DNA of 64,000 nucleotides from Trichomonas vaginalis G3 (GCF_026262505.1 NC_067203.1:3596001-3660000), one strand, 5' to 3'. Positions 49,801-59,065 are shown, numbered from the stretch's first letter. Translations and numbers: made by a program. Notes: a model not told the origin generated them from the sequence alone.

Positions 49801-52259
49801 AGAGAAATTTGAACTTTTGATTTAAATGAGAGCAATGATTGAGATATTGTAGCAGCCGCAATCGGGTCGAAATAGTTGTCACCTAGTAACTCTAAAACAT
49901 GTGTCAAATCAAGCTCATTCGGTTTGTTGTTGACCAAATAATTAATATAATAAGGATAAATGAGATTTGACTGGGAACTTATAGTGTTTTCACTAAAGAA
50001 TCGCTCGGAAAGACCCATCATCACAAGAATACATTGGATTTTGTAATTTTCTTTTGCATATTTTTCCAAGATTTGGTAATTCGTCTCAAACAATGACGCA
50101 ATCATCGCAATTGATGCTGATGTCATTTCCGGAGGCTTCTGGGTATTCTCTGTCCTATCGTTATTAGAGATTCTCATTCTGATTTCGCTGTTTTCGGAAA
50201 TTGGCAAAGCGAAAATTGGCTCTTTTTGGTTCAACGTTTTCTCTTTTCCATTTGGCATGTCCACTGTTATATTGTAGTGCTTGAGAACAGGGTATAGCCT
50301 TGATACAGTAAGGAAAATCCTGTTGCATGTGTGCCATTGGTTAATTATGATTTTCGTGTTCAATAATTTCTCTCTGTGTTCGAAAACAAGGTCTTTGACA
50401 ACTCCGCAACAGTTGTTCTCCTTGGAATCGGCATTGATACATGATGTGTAGTATAACATGTCGATTGCGCAGGTTCTTGTTGCTGGATTTTCTAATAATT
50501 CAAGTAATATGTCCATAAACATTCCGATTTCCCTGGAATTGGTCCTGTCCTGCCTGAGTTCCCTCATTACGCTATCGATAAGCCAGAAACAGTACTTTTG
50601 GGGGACGGTTTGTTCGATTAATTTGAATAAGAAGTTCAAAGTCCTCGTGTGCTGCGGGATCCTTTCGAAAATGGCATCTAAAAATGAGGGAATCGCATCT
50701 GTGATCTTAATGTTCTCTAACATGAACAGTGGTTCAATAATTTTTGATAACCAACTCGGTTCTCCGGCCAAAATCCAGTCTCGTAGGAAGAAAGCTGCAT
50801 AATGGAGTATTTCATTGTCTTCCCCGGAGGTCATGTGGTCGCAAACTATGCCGAAAAGGAGTTTGAAAGTTGTTCTTTCTTTAATGTTGGATAAAAGTGG
50901 CTTAAAGTTATCAGCGAGCTGGTAGTTCTTGCCGGATTGGTATGATCGCTCTATGAATGTGCATATTGGCCCATTAAGCTTAGCAATTGTCATCAATCTG
51001 ATTAAAATTTGTAATTGAGGACCGGAAACGGTTTCGAATGAGCTAATAATAAGGGATTCTAAGACATTATTCTTGTCTGAGTACTTTATCTCGATCAATT
51101 CTTCATTTGTAGCGTTTTCTAAGAATAATTTAAATAATTCTGCTGCAATCGACTTGTCTACCTTCTCAATCAAGTAAATTTCGAGTTTAGATGAATGGAA
51201 ATGTGATTTGATCATCTCATTTGCGATATCTGTTTGATTAAATTCATAATATTTGATTGCTCGTTTAATTATTGATGTTTTGACATTAACATCTTCAACT
51301 CTAGTATCAGATATGAGTTTTGGTATCAAATCCATTGTAAAAAGCCTTGTTGGTTTGTATTTTTTCATTAATGAATGAACAGAAACGAAAACCATAGGAT
51401 TCGAAGTGCTCAAAAGGGAATTCTGTATTTGTTTTTGTATTTCAAGAAGGATTTCTTCATTGTTCGATTGAGAATAAAAAACCAGAACTTTTGTGATTAT
51501 TTCCCCAGCGTAAGAATAGTTAGTTTCGAGGATCTTGAAGAGGTAAACTATTATATCTTCAGCAGATACCACTTTGAAGACTGAGAATTGTTCGATGAAT
51601 TCAAGGATTTGAAGGAAATTCGAATTCGCCTTTAATTTTTTATCAAAAATGAGCTTGTAAGTCGTTGTAATCAGATAAGAATTAATCGTTTTCGATACAA
51701 ATGGGAATATCACCCTTATAATCTTAATGTAATGTATCAAAGACGAATCATTTCCTTCATCTTCTTGGACGTATTTGATAATTGCATGGATAACATGGGT
51801 AGAAAACAGAAGGAGAATAAACTGGATGCTGTTACGCTCATCTTTCTGGTATGAAGTTTGTAAAACGTTTTCAATATCATTTAAACATTCGTCATTTGGT
51901 AATGGATTATCGAATTCGAAAGCGGCTATATTAAGGAAATTTTGTTTATCAAAGAAATTCGATATTATTTTTAAAAAGTTGGGTCGAATTCCGTAATCTC
52001 GAATGAAGCTAAGGAAAGAATTGTATATTGAAACAGAGCATTGATAATTTTCTGTATTTTCACTTCTTATTGCTTTTAGCTTTCTTAGGAAATAAGAAAA
52101 GTCTGCTGAAAACCAATTTTGAATTTCATGGCTTTCTACATATTCTTTTTTATCCAACAAGAAGGTAAAGAACTGCCGGATTTGACTTTCAACCCCGTTT
52201 GTGCCGCCAAGATTCTCAAGACCTGATAAAAGGAAATCTTGGGATGGCGGCACTAACAT
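46884..52259 (-). CDS. Ubiquitin-specific protease (USP, peptidase C19), large
   Basis: This 1791-aa deubiquitinase removes ubiquitin from proteins. A helical N-terminal half (1 to about 980) is followed by the USP fold. The Cys box is GIKNIGATCYVSVLIQCM near residue 990. QQDAVETYSSFINK holds the place of the usual QQDAHEF. The His box is GVIVHSGTAQSGHYIALV near 1220, then WYECNDG and YMLFYRQR. A second helical region (about 1290-1640) and a Gln/Met-rich tail (about 1650-1745) end the protein. Size and architecture resemble USP9X/USP34-type enzymes. Catalytic Cys, His and Asn/Asp positions appear present. I start at ATG 52259; the frame opens with GTG at 52295. Confidence 0.9.
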   Translation of the reverse strand: MLVPPSQDFLLSGLENLGGTNGVESQIRQFFTFLLDKKEYVESHEIQNWFSADFSYFLRKLKAIRSENTENYQCSVSIYNSFLSFIRDYGIRPNFLKIISNFFDKQNFLNIAAFEFDNPLPNDECLNDIENVLQTSYQKDERNSIQFILLLFSTHVIHAIIKYVQEDEGNDSSLIHYIKIIRVIFPFVSKTINSYLITTTYKLIFDKKLKANSNFLQILEFIEQFSVFKVVSAEDIIVYLFKILETNYSYAGEIITKVLVFYSQSNNEEILLEIQKQIQNSLLSTSNPMVFVSVHSLMKKYKPTRLFTMDLIPKLISDTRVEDVNVKTSIIKRAIKYYEFNQTDIANEMIKSHFHSSKLEIYLIEKVDKSIAAELFKLFLENATNEELIEIKYSDKNNVLESLIISSFETVSGPQLQILIRLMTIAKLNGPICTFIERSYQSGKNYQLADNFKPLLSNIKERTTFKLLFGIVCDHMTSGEDNEILHYAAFFLRDWILAGEPSWLSKIIEPLFMLENIKITDAIPSFLDAIFERIPQHTRTLNFLFKLIEQTVPQKYCFWLIDSVMRELRQDRTNSREIGMFMDILLELLENPATRTCAIDMLYYTSCINADSKENNCCGVVKDLVFEHREKLLNTKIIINQWHTCNRIFLTVSRLYPVLKHYNITVDMPNGKEKTLNQKEPIFALPISENSEIRMRISNNDRTENTQKPPEMTSASIAMIASLFETNYQILEKYAKENYKIQCILVMMGLSERFFSENTISSQSNLIYPYYINYLVNNKPNELDLTHVLELLGDNYFDPIAAATISQSLLSFKSKVQISLSLFKKLIFNDYQCVRELTGSIVDYSNMQDVLVGMIHETWKPPFREKSEEFYEILSTFDIPNLIFAENIKDLDPYEDGSNFDTAFVGLLTNLDPSENNFELIYQKVFSRPVSDIQRCPFIVSQFARNAAYEWLLKEENREFFVNKLFLIPFIKEEEQTTLAYTGHSGIKNIGATCYVSVLIQCMNTMHRFVEKLFLNSDIEKMSPFVQKLRKLLASSRFIRGKTIDPSEMLYEIKDFSAQTQQDAVETYSSFINKIDEFDKTILDPITGKIERTNMSGDVTIAVKEEPFYYLSIRTRSVTSLQDGLKRAFTPEIIPNYHMSNGEIGVMKTRFFVSKWPMYLPFVLQRYEFDKNLGSRIKLTHRIEFPIILRCDEIEKITGSRPPEDYELCGVIVHSGTAQSGHYIALVNSNNVWYECNDGDIFEIDITKISELAFGTNDPTERKGETDVVSKTAYMLFYRQRTEEAMNNRVGVEDLLTKQIEEEIDKNWSNFIYNSSDLCSMIYDKFKENAQDENINILFFTTIFKIYSSKPSIASSRLNRIPTDDLTVNSFFKFIDKVINVHMMDIFDTPVSENFSRLITTFLQKESDISHYSIIVKYWTMKSHDDKNVTFILKMMKKMLEIEDTDWTPFYESLVNCIRILSDLVKNDKHRTTSLYPKTCLSLINVLTNNMDNQTIVRVLCELSMQEIFLVILKLVKKEDQLSLFVKEIIDKYPEILIGIPLPEFVYKIIEESIKLEDIQNYNSELKEICPSCYDGIILRANRCLHENMLNTTNYKEGLLKLSARALLLMDKKQKPMTAQQNIYKPVNNYQPPPPQNNQQNYQIQMMNSVQYQQALQQQQQMYQQQLLFNPQIRQMLMQNAQQNQQSQLIQQQQKMLSQMQMYQQQQQQLMNQQQMMNKNEENLQMKGYVIDEFPSEKPFSVEMSTNLEIFKPVKNVKISTPNCQLPENYEAGNYSADGSPIAIEPAPALC

Positions 52260-52654
52260 TTTTTTATAAAGAAAAATTGTTATCGTTATCTTCACAAATT
52301 ATCAATATATTCTATTTTCAAATACAAATATAAATGAACTAAAAATAAATATCAGCAATTGATCTACGAATATTTAAGTTTTATAAAAATACGATTTGAA
52401 TAGGGGTTTACAAAAATTTCCGTAATTTTTGATGTAAATCTCAATTCCATATTTTTGAACCACTCTTCTAAACGATCCCAAAAAAAGTTTATAATTTGAA
52501 AGTAAGATCCCAGCGGTAACAATAGAAATCGAGACATATTGCAATCAAGGAACCTTCATTTCTGGAATATTTGTAAACAAATTGTGGTTGAAATTCGTAA
52601 ATAAAAAGATATTTTATAAAAACAATTTTTCAAAGATATGTAAGATTAAGTTGT
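52260..52654. other. Intergenic region
   Basis: About 395 bp of AT-rich DNA between the USP start and the end of the CK1-family gene. No feature was seen. Confidence 0.5.
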
Positions 52655-53671
52655 TCAAATTAGAAGGCAGCATCCATTAGTCTTCTCTGGTTCTGGCATA
52701 GGCTTCTCGGGCATAATTATTTCAGGCTGGTTTGCATCTGCCTCCGGTTGATCATCTTTATGGATTCTGAAGTAAAGTTCATGTAAATTTACTTGAGCAG
52801 ACGAATAATTTGTGTTCAAAATTCCCTCGAGTGTTGAAATGATTTTATCATAATCGGGGACGTCGTAATATTCTAATGAAAATATGTATGAGTAAAGGTC
52901 CCTGAAAGGGGTTGGCATAGAAGAGCAGAGATCTCCTGGAGAAATACTCTTCTTTCTCTCTCCAACGTCATCTTTGTCACGGATGTTGGCCCATGGAAGT
53001 CTACCACGCCAGCATTCAACCATTGTGTAAAACCATGAAGCTAAATCGTCCGCAAAGGATGAATCCTTATGTTCATGTAATCTAATTGAAACGTATTTCT
53101 TTGTGCCTCCAAAATGCGGCTTTTCTGCTGGAGGAATTGGCTGGTTTGTTTCAGGATCAATGAACTTTCTTGCCAAGCCAAAATCAATAAGTGCAATTGG
53201 GCACTCCTTGTTCTTACTAAACAAGAAATTGCTTGGCTTAATATCTCTGTGGATATATCCCTCTTTGTGGAATGCTCTAATAGCCTTTATCATTTCGATA
53301 CCAATATGGATTAATATTGGTCCCGTGATTGTTTTGCTGAAAAGACTCTTTTTGTAATCGCTTATTGATTTTCCAAAGAGATCCATTACTGCATATTTAA
53401 AATTGGAACTCTGGCCATTAGCATAAATTTTTGGAAAGTAGGGGGAGTTTAATGACTTGATAAAAGTAATTTCCTTATCAATTGCTTTCTTAGGAGCATC
53501 TAAATACTCGGTTTTTAATGCATAGTACTTACCATCATTTAGATTTTTTGCTTTGTAAACGTCGCCATATCCTCCTTGACCAAGTAGATTGATAATTTGA
53601 TAGTTATCAACCATTGTCATTGGATCCAAAACTATTCTATTGGCCCTAGTGTTTTCATTCAGGGCGCACAT
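52655..53671 (-). CDS. CK1-family protein kinase (TTBK-like) with CaaX end
   Basis: This 338-aa Ser/Thr kinase of the casein kinase 1 group has all key motifs. The Gly loop is GQGGYGDVYKA and the Lys is in YYALKTE. The catalytic loop is HRDIKPSNFL near 140, followed by DFGLARKF near 163. FGGTKKYVSIRLHEHKDSS replaces the APE motif, as is typical of CK1, and WFYTMVECWRGRLPW follows. The C-terminal tail is Pro/Glu-rich and ends NGCCLLI, a CaaX box expected to be geranylgeranylated, with a second Cys before it. This predicts membrane attachment. Trichomonads have many CK1 genes, but a prenyl end is unusual for the group. Start is ATG 53671; Met18 (MTMVDNYQ) is an alternative. Confidence 0.9.
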   Translation of the reverse strand: MCALNENTRANRIVLDPMTMVDNYQIINLLGQGGYGDVYKAKNLNDGKYYALKTEYLDAPKKAIDKEITFIKSLNSPYFPKIYANGQSSNFKYAVMDLFGKSISDYKKSLFSKTITGPILIHIGIEMIKAIRAFHKEGYIHRDIKPSNFLFSKNKECPIALIDFGLARKFIDPETNQPIPPAEKPHFGGTKKYVSIRLHEHKDSSFADDLASWFYTMVECWRGRLPWANIRDKDDVGERKKSISPGDLCSSMPTPFRDLYSYIFSLEYYDVPDYDKIISTLEGILNTNYSSAQVNLHELYFRIHKDDQPEADANQPEIIMPEKPMPEPEKTNGCCLLI

Positions 53672-53969
53672 TTCCGTTTTAGCCTCTGAAAAATACTTTT
53701 TGAATCAATGTCTAAAAATTTTTTTAATTTTGGATTTAAATATGCTGTTCATTATTGTGCGAATAAATATACGAAGGTTCTGATAAACAACAGATTTTTG
53801 ATATCTTTCAATAGGTGTTTTGAAAAATTAATCACAGGAGTAGGGGTAATTTTAGCTAAAAGTGACACACCCGTGAAGGGTGTGATTACCGATCGGTAAT
53901 TTCGACAGTTTAGAATTTAAAATTTTTTATGGAACTGTTGCGAGTTTCATAAAGAATTTAAGGAATATA

Positions 53970-54095
53970 AGCAAAGATTTGAATCAAAATCTTAGACCTA
54001 AGCCGCTCGATTCGCTCGCGGCTTCCGCGAATTACAGATCAGCAAAGATTTGAATCAAAATCTTCGAACTAAGCCGATCGCTTCGCTCGCGGCTT
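53970..54095. repeat. Direct repeat, two copies, period 71 bp
   Basis: AGCAAAGATTTGAATCAAAA begins both copies (53970, 54041). Each ends in TTCGCTCGCGGCTT after AAGCCG, a small hairpin that is GC-rich against an AT-rich background. Confidence 0.8.
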
Positions 54096-54200
54096 TCTTT
54101 ATTATTTTAAATTTGCATATTTCCATCAAAAGTTCATAAGGTTAAAAATTTCGTTTATTTTTACTAAGAAAAAAAAAGGTTTTTGATAATAAATTTATTT

Positions 54201-54440
54201 TATTTCGAAAAAGTAGCAATAATCGTAAAAGGGTATTGATAGGCTTGCTAAAGTAACTAATTTTAGCTGTCAAATACTTTTGTATTTTGAAGTAAATTAG
54301 TATAAATTTGATATTATTTTTATTTCGAAAAAGTAACAATAATCGTAAAAGGGTATTGATAGGCTTGCTAAAGTAACTAATTTTAGCTGTCAAATACTTT
54401 TGTATTTTGAAGTAAATTAGTATAAATTTGATATTATTTT
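54201..54440. repeat. Tandem duplication of a 120-bp unit
   Basis: Positions 54201-54320 and 54321-54440 are the same apart from one base (agtaGc/agtaAc), so the duplication is recent. A minus-strand open frame crossing both copies only mirrors the repeat and is not a gene. Confidence 0.92.
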
Positions 54441-54471
54441 AACTCCCTTTGAAAACCTCAATTTTCCATAC

Positions 54472-54533
54472 AGAGGGAACGGGAATAGCATCCAATATTC
54501 CCTGAGAATGGTTGCGCATTCTCAGTTCCCTCT
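54472..54533. repeat. Three-way (A-BB'-CC'-A') palindrome
   Basis: Stem AGAGGGAAC (54472-54480) pairs with GTTCCCTCT (54525-54533). It encloses two perfect arms without any unpaired junction base: GGGAATA/TATTCCC (54481-54487, 54496-54502) and TGAGAATG/CATTCTCA (54503-54510, 54517-54524). It is GC-richer than its surroundings. Confidence 0.85.
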
Positions 54534-55029
54534 ATATTTCGAACGAAGCTCTCATCGGTCTTTTTTTTTAATACTAAACGTTTTTTCCCCTGTCACTTTT
54601 AGCTAAAATTTGGGTTTGCCCTATGTATACTTTAAAGTTTATAATTTTCATAAACTGAGTGTATCTGTCATTGGTGTTAGCTGTTATATCACTTGGGTAT
54701 ATGATTAACACTGAAATGTCAATATTGTATGAAAATACTTTTAATAGTGTTTATTTACTTCATCAAATATAGTCTTTTTATGGAGTAATAAATTAATTGT
54801 TATGTAATTTTTCTTACATCTCTGTTATCAACACAATAAAAGAATACTCCGGTAAAAAAAATTGTTTGCGGCATTTGCAAATATACAAACAGATTTATTA
54901 CAAACAAAAATAATATATTATTAATGTCTTATATCTGAGACTCAATATAATACCATTTCTTGATTAATGATATAAAATTACTATATAAAGTATGAGATGA
55001 GTAATAATTTTGTAAGTCATTGTAACTGC

Positions 55030-55665
55030 TTAATCCATGGTCATGAAAATCTTTAGTAGGAACTGATCAAGCCACAAAGGAGCTTGAAGGAAGCGAGTAC
55101 TTGTGCTTGGCATGAATCTAATGACAAAGTAAAGGTGTGACCAAAAGAATATGAATAGCTTAGCAACATTCCTTGAATCTGGTGAGAAGATAAATTCAAA
55201 AGCTAGATAAGCAAATGGTAAAAATGTTAAGGGTATTGTATGTGAATATATCTTGTTAATACCAATTGAAGAATTTGAAAATAATTTGCAATATAAAAAT
55301 ATAAACGTTAAAATATTTCTTGAAAACAATCCTGGCTCGGGTTCAATAAATCCAGATATTACTGCTCCAATGTGAACATAAAATGATAAGAATAAAAATG
55401 ATCCAGGTGTATCATAGTAATGAGTATCTTCAATTTTCGTTGAAGCCTTATAAAAAATATATAATTGGACGATAAACAACGGAATAGAGCACTCGGAGTA
55501 GAAATTACAGCAGTATAAACGATGAAATTCGTAGTTGCGAAATATAAAATGAGGACTGAAGTAAAAGTCTAAAGGATTTAAATATCCTAATCTAAAAATC
55601 ACTTGAAACATAATGTGCAATATGGTCAGTGATAAAGTCATATCATTGACGCAGGGAGTATTCAT
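55030..55665 (-). CDS. Derlin (Der1-like), ER-associated degradation
   Basis: This 211-aa polytopic ER protein is related to rhomboids and works in export of misfolded proteins to the proteasome. The Derlin pattern is visible. There is a first helix (LTILHIMFQVIFRLGYL), then LDFYFSPHFIFRNYEFHRLY in the place of the usual (I/L)…QxWRL block, and LFIVQLYIFYKASTKIEDTH matching the family's FxxYRYSxxLE. More helices follow. No rhomboid Ser/His dyad is expected or seen. The C-terminus is short and lacks a clear SHP box. The gene stands alone next to the repeat region. Confidence 0.7.
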   Translation of the reverse strand: MNTPCVNDMTLSLTILHIMFQVIFRLGYLNPLDFYFSPHFIFRNYEFHRLYCCNFYSECSIPLFIVQLYIFYKASTKIEDTHYYDTPGSFLFLSFYVHIGAVISGFIEPEPGLFSRNILTFIFLYCKLFSNSSIGINKIYSHTIPLTFLPFAYLAFEFIFSPDSRNVAKLFIFFWSHLYFVIRFMPSTSTRFLQAPLWLDQFLLKIFMTMD

Positions 55666-56439
55666 TTATCTTTATGCCAATTTTTTTTCCTCCCTTTCTG
55701 ACATTCTCTCAATTTTTTGACACTCAAGCTTTACAAAATTGGAATAATTTTTTTTAGTGTGCTACCCTCCAAAATTCAGTTTTGTGCGGTGAAACCTGTT
55801 ATTGAGGAAAACTGTTGAATCTGGTCGTACCGTTTCGAGCCGTGTTTAAGCCATGCAAGAGTCAGACTTGGATGATATAAGTTATTAGTTGATCTGAATC
55901 TTCAATATCTAAGTTGATGTATTATTCTAGTTTTGAGCATACACATAGATTTTAGTGAGTATTTGCATATATGTCTTATCATTTATTAGTGGTTTACCGC
56001 ATGATTTGCATTAAAATAGAATTGATTTGAGGAATAATTGCAAATAAGCGAGTAATTATGTTATCACATTGGATAACCTATCTTAATATTATATTTTAGA
56101 CGAATTTTAAGTGTCACAGAAATTGAAAGCAATAATATTTGCGGGAAGATTTGAATGGATATTTCGGTTGGCGGGGAAATTTGAAAGAAAAAGAGGCGCC
56201 AAAAAAGGTGCCATTTTTCATTTGGTTTTCTCTCTCGAGCAGCCAAGTAAATCTTCATTATTTATTGCACCGCACAACATGCAATGACAAAACATGAAGA
56301 AAAGAGTTGGTCTCGAAGAGCTAGCCAAAGAGAATTTCATTGATCTCCTGAGCTATTTCTTTCTTAGTTATTACATCGCACAACATGTAATGATGATAAG
56401 TGTAGTAATAAATAGTTTCTGATGATCAATTGCATTAAG

Positions 56440-56845
56440 GCCCAACACTAATTCCCTGCAGCTGTTTGGACTTTCAAACTAGAGACACCTTCGATACTTT
56501 CCATTGACTCTTACCGGTTATCTCACGCCTGTCTCTCTTACTTTTGCGTCTATTCAGATTCATCTTTGCAATCCCAACACTTCTTGTATACCACTACTTC
56601 TTGACCCATCAAAGGTGTCGGATGTGATTTTACTCGTAAAGGTCAAAGCATTCCCGTCAAATCGCAAAAATGTCATAATCTCATGGTGGACCATAGCTGG
56701 AGTCACCGCTGATAATCTACTTGCTGAGATGCTACGCAGCCTTTGGTCTGGCCAATCATAGTGCTGCTCCATCCACATCAGCAAGTGATTTCAGCATCAG
56801 ATCTCCGCTTAGTCTACCATGAGAGTTCTGCAAGCCAGAAGCGCA
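56440..56845. other. GC-richer gene-poor stretch with small overlapping frames
   Basis: Base composition rises here. A minus-strand frame (56560-56784; YDWPDQRLRSISASRLSAVT, DTFDGSRSSGIQEVLGLQR) and a plus-strand frame overlap it. Neither resembles a family I know. The minus one looks the more protein-like and may be a fragment of a transposon gene. Confidence 0.3.
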
Positions 56846-56851
56846 ATATCT

Positions 56852-57301
56852 ATGCAGCCTAGCTGCAATGGTATAGTAGCTAGGCTGCATGGATACTGCG
56901 TTTATTGAGATATTAGTTATACGTCATTGCCCTCATACTTTATACTGCTGCTTCCTGGTCCTTAACGTCCCAGGAATGTAGAATTACTCGAATGAGGCAA
57001 AGTCCTTCCGAAGTCTCGCATTTGATGAGAGGCCTCGGAAGGACTTTGCCTTATAATACTTTTACTACAGCTCCATAGTTCCCAAAGGGCTAGGGATTGT
57101 GTAATTAGTCGGATATGGCAAGCTGCTCTAAAGTTTCTTTCTCATCATATGGGAGACTTCAGCCGAACTTTGCCCTAAGGTAATTTTGTTGTGGTAGGTG
57201 GTTCACAAAGAGCGAGAGAACATGTATGTAATTCATTTATGCTGAAGATATCTGGATGTCTTTCAAAAGAGTAATGAAATCCAGAAATCTTCAGCATAAA
57301 T
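56852..57301. repeat. Cluster of unrelated perfect or near-perfect hairpins
   Basis: Four stem-loops follow one another. The first has 13-bp perfect arms (56852-56864/56878-56890). The second has 17-bp perfect arms (56995-57011/57035-57051). The third is imperfect (57117-57172). The fourth has 14-bp arms plus extension (57237-57257/57281-57301). Stems differ in sequence, but the second and third share flanking words (GAATTACTCG/GTAATTAGTCGG before GGCAA), which suggests a degenerate tandem unit of about 120 bp. Confidence 0.7.
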
Positions 57302-58124
57302 TGATGCAGATGTGGTTCTCTGGATCTTTACTGGCCAGAATGCATATAAAAAGTTTCAATATAGTTAAAATAAAGAGTTAGTAATAAATTTCTTATTAAT
57401 TGTAGAAACTTTTTAATTATATGTTAACTCATATTTCATATCAGCATGGTATCATGTTTTCATAGCGGAGATCTATCTATTTTATTATTATTAAAATAAA
57501 TAGATTTAAACAAAGCTTTTGAACGGAATTATCGCAAGAAATGAATACAACAGAATTTGATAAGTTAATTCTATGATTTGATCTGTTAATATTTTCAGTT
57601 TTACTTGGAGAAATTGAAATTTGAATCACAAATTTTCCAAAAAAAATTCAAATTTAAAATTTTGAATGTAATAAATGAGAGATTTTTCATCATTTTCTCT
57701 ATTTTGAAAAAAATTTGGAAAAATAGCATGACTTCTGATTAAAGCACAACTTCAGGGGGAGTGAATGTGTGACAACGCCGAGCTTATTTGCCCATATTTT
57801 GATAAAAATTCCAAATTCACGATTCAAGCAACTTAACAAATAGAAAAGTCTTTGGATTTTGCATTCTCATATGAAAAATGTTTTACATTTAATACATCGA
57901 GCTCAAAATGGCATAATCAAATTTTCAATTTCAATTTAGCAAAAGAATTACTTAGTGGGTTTGCATTATAATCACATGAATTACAGTATGAATATGATTA
58001 TCACTACGTAAATACTACAATTTTAGCATTAACTACATTATTTCTAATAAAAATTTGAACGCTATGAAGAATGAATCTAGTTTCAACTATATAAAAAGCT
58101 TTATTGATGTCAGTCTTAATATCT

Positions 58125-58275
58125 CATTCTGGGAGACATTGCTAGTGCATGCCTCAGATAATGATACAATTTTGCTCAATCAGAAGTTGATTGGGGAACT
58201 TTTGACCGAGAAGAGTGTATTATGCACTCTTGTCGGTAACAATGTGCCATCCGTGGAGACATTGCCTATGCATGT
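58125..58275. repeat. Palindromic repeat with two hairpins
   Basis: ACCGAGAAGAGTG (58205-58217) pairs with CACTCTTGTCGGT (58225-58237), one mismatch. GTGCCAT and ATGGCAC bracket a GGAGACAT/ATGTCTCC stem just downstream. Words from it recur at 1.28-1.43 kb. Confidence 0.65.
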
Positions 58276-58316
58276 CTCCCACAATGGCACAATCTTTTTG
58301 CAATAACAAGACGTTA

Positions 58317-58432
58317 GCACTTTGCCTGTCACATACATCTCGACAGAGGCAACATTCGATATGAAAGTTGCCTCTGTCGAGAAACTTCCTCACACCTCAA
58401 GAGATGCGAAGAACTTTTGACAGGCAAAGTGC
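58317..58432. repeat. 116-bp nested palindrome, copy 1
   Basis: The outer stem GCACTTTGCCTGTCA (58317-58331) pairs exactly with 58418-58432. The inner stem CTCGACAGAGGCAAC (58339-58353) pairs exactly with 58367-58381. A weak second arm (CTTC…GAAG) follows the inner one. Confidence 0.85.
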
Positions 58433-58449
58433 AATACTATAAGACGATT

Positions 58450-58530
58450 GCACTTTGCCTGTCACATACATCTCGACAGAGGCAACATTCGATATGAAAG
58501 TTGCCTCTGTCGAGAAACTTCCTAACATCT
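58450..58530. repeat. Palindrome copy 2, right part missing
   Basis: This repeats the left outer arm and the full inner hairpin of copy 1, then diverges after ACTTCCTAACATCTC. Confidence 0.85.
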
Positions 58531-58990
58531 CAAATAAATACAAATTCATTATCCTAATTCTACTACTTTACATAACAAATCATCTTATAAATATTCATAT
58601 AACTTCAATAACATTAAATCTAATTTCTTATCTCATAATACTTTCTTAATTTGATTCATCTTTTGACAAAATTTTAAAATTGAGGCACAACATATATCGG
58701 ATCATGCACCACTCCTCGTGCAGACTCAACTGTGCATCTTTCGTTTTTTTTGCATGTTTTTCGTCTCAAAGCATGGTCAATAAACCGTCTCAAAGACGAA
58801 AAACATGCAAAATTTTTATACACTCTCATAATAACATATGACAGATAGGGAAGAGAAAACACCATATAATGCTGCATAAATACTATATATTGAAAAAGAT
58901 ATTAAATATATTTTATTAAAATCATAATAAATATGTGTTTACTTAATGTGATAGATGTACCTAGTATAATTATTATTGAATGTACTAAGA

Positions 58991-59065
58991 TATTTAAATA
59001 AAGATATTTTTTGTATATTTAAATAAAGATATTTTTTGTATATTTAAATAAAGATATTTTTTGTA
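58991..59065. repeat. Tandem repeat, 3 x 25 bp
   Basis: Three identical 25-bp units beginning TATTTAAATAAAGATATTTT. Confidence 0.9.

Larger units (their letters stand above)
53849..54609. repeat. 761-bp block bounded by 19-bp inverted repeats, containing tandem repeats and a three-way palindrome
   Basis: ATTTTAGCTAAAAGTGACA (53849-53867) and its exact complement (54591-54609) face each other. Inside are a 71-bp-period direct repeat (53970-54024 and 54041-54095, each carrying a small GC-rich hairpin AAGCCG…CGGCTT), a 120-bp exact tandem duplication (54201-54320, 54321-54440) and a palindrome at 54472-54533. No gene is supported. It may be a non-autonomous element. Confidence 0.55.

Noticed and set aside
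54142-54393. An 83-aa minus-strand frame with an internal repeat
   Set aside because: Its repeat is only the translation of the exact 120-bp DNA duplication, and composition is not protein-like.
56504-56784. Overlapping frames on both strands as a possible transposon gene
   Set aside because: No domain or catalytic motif could be recognised. It is kept only as a GC-richer stretch.
58055-58306. 83-aa plus-strand frame
   Set aside because: It runs through the palindromic repeat, and its repeated words (LVHASDNDTI, PMHVSHNGTI) mirror the hairpins.
58674-58877. 67-aa frame with a near-identical partner at 59436-59636
   Set aside because: The two are the arms of one inverted repeat, and there is no independent coding evidence.
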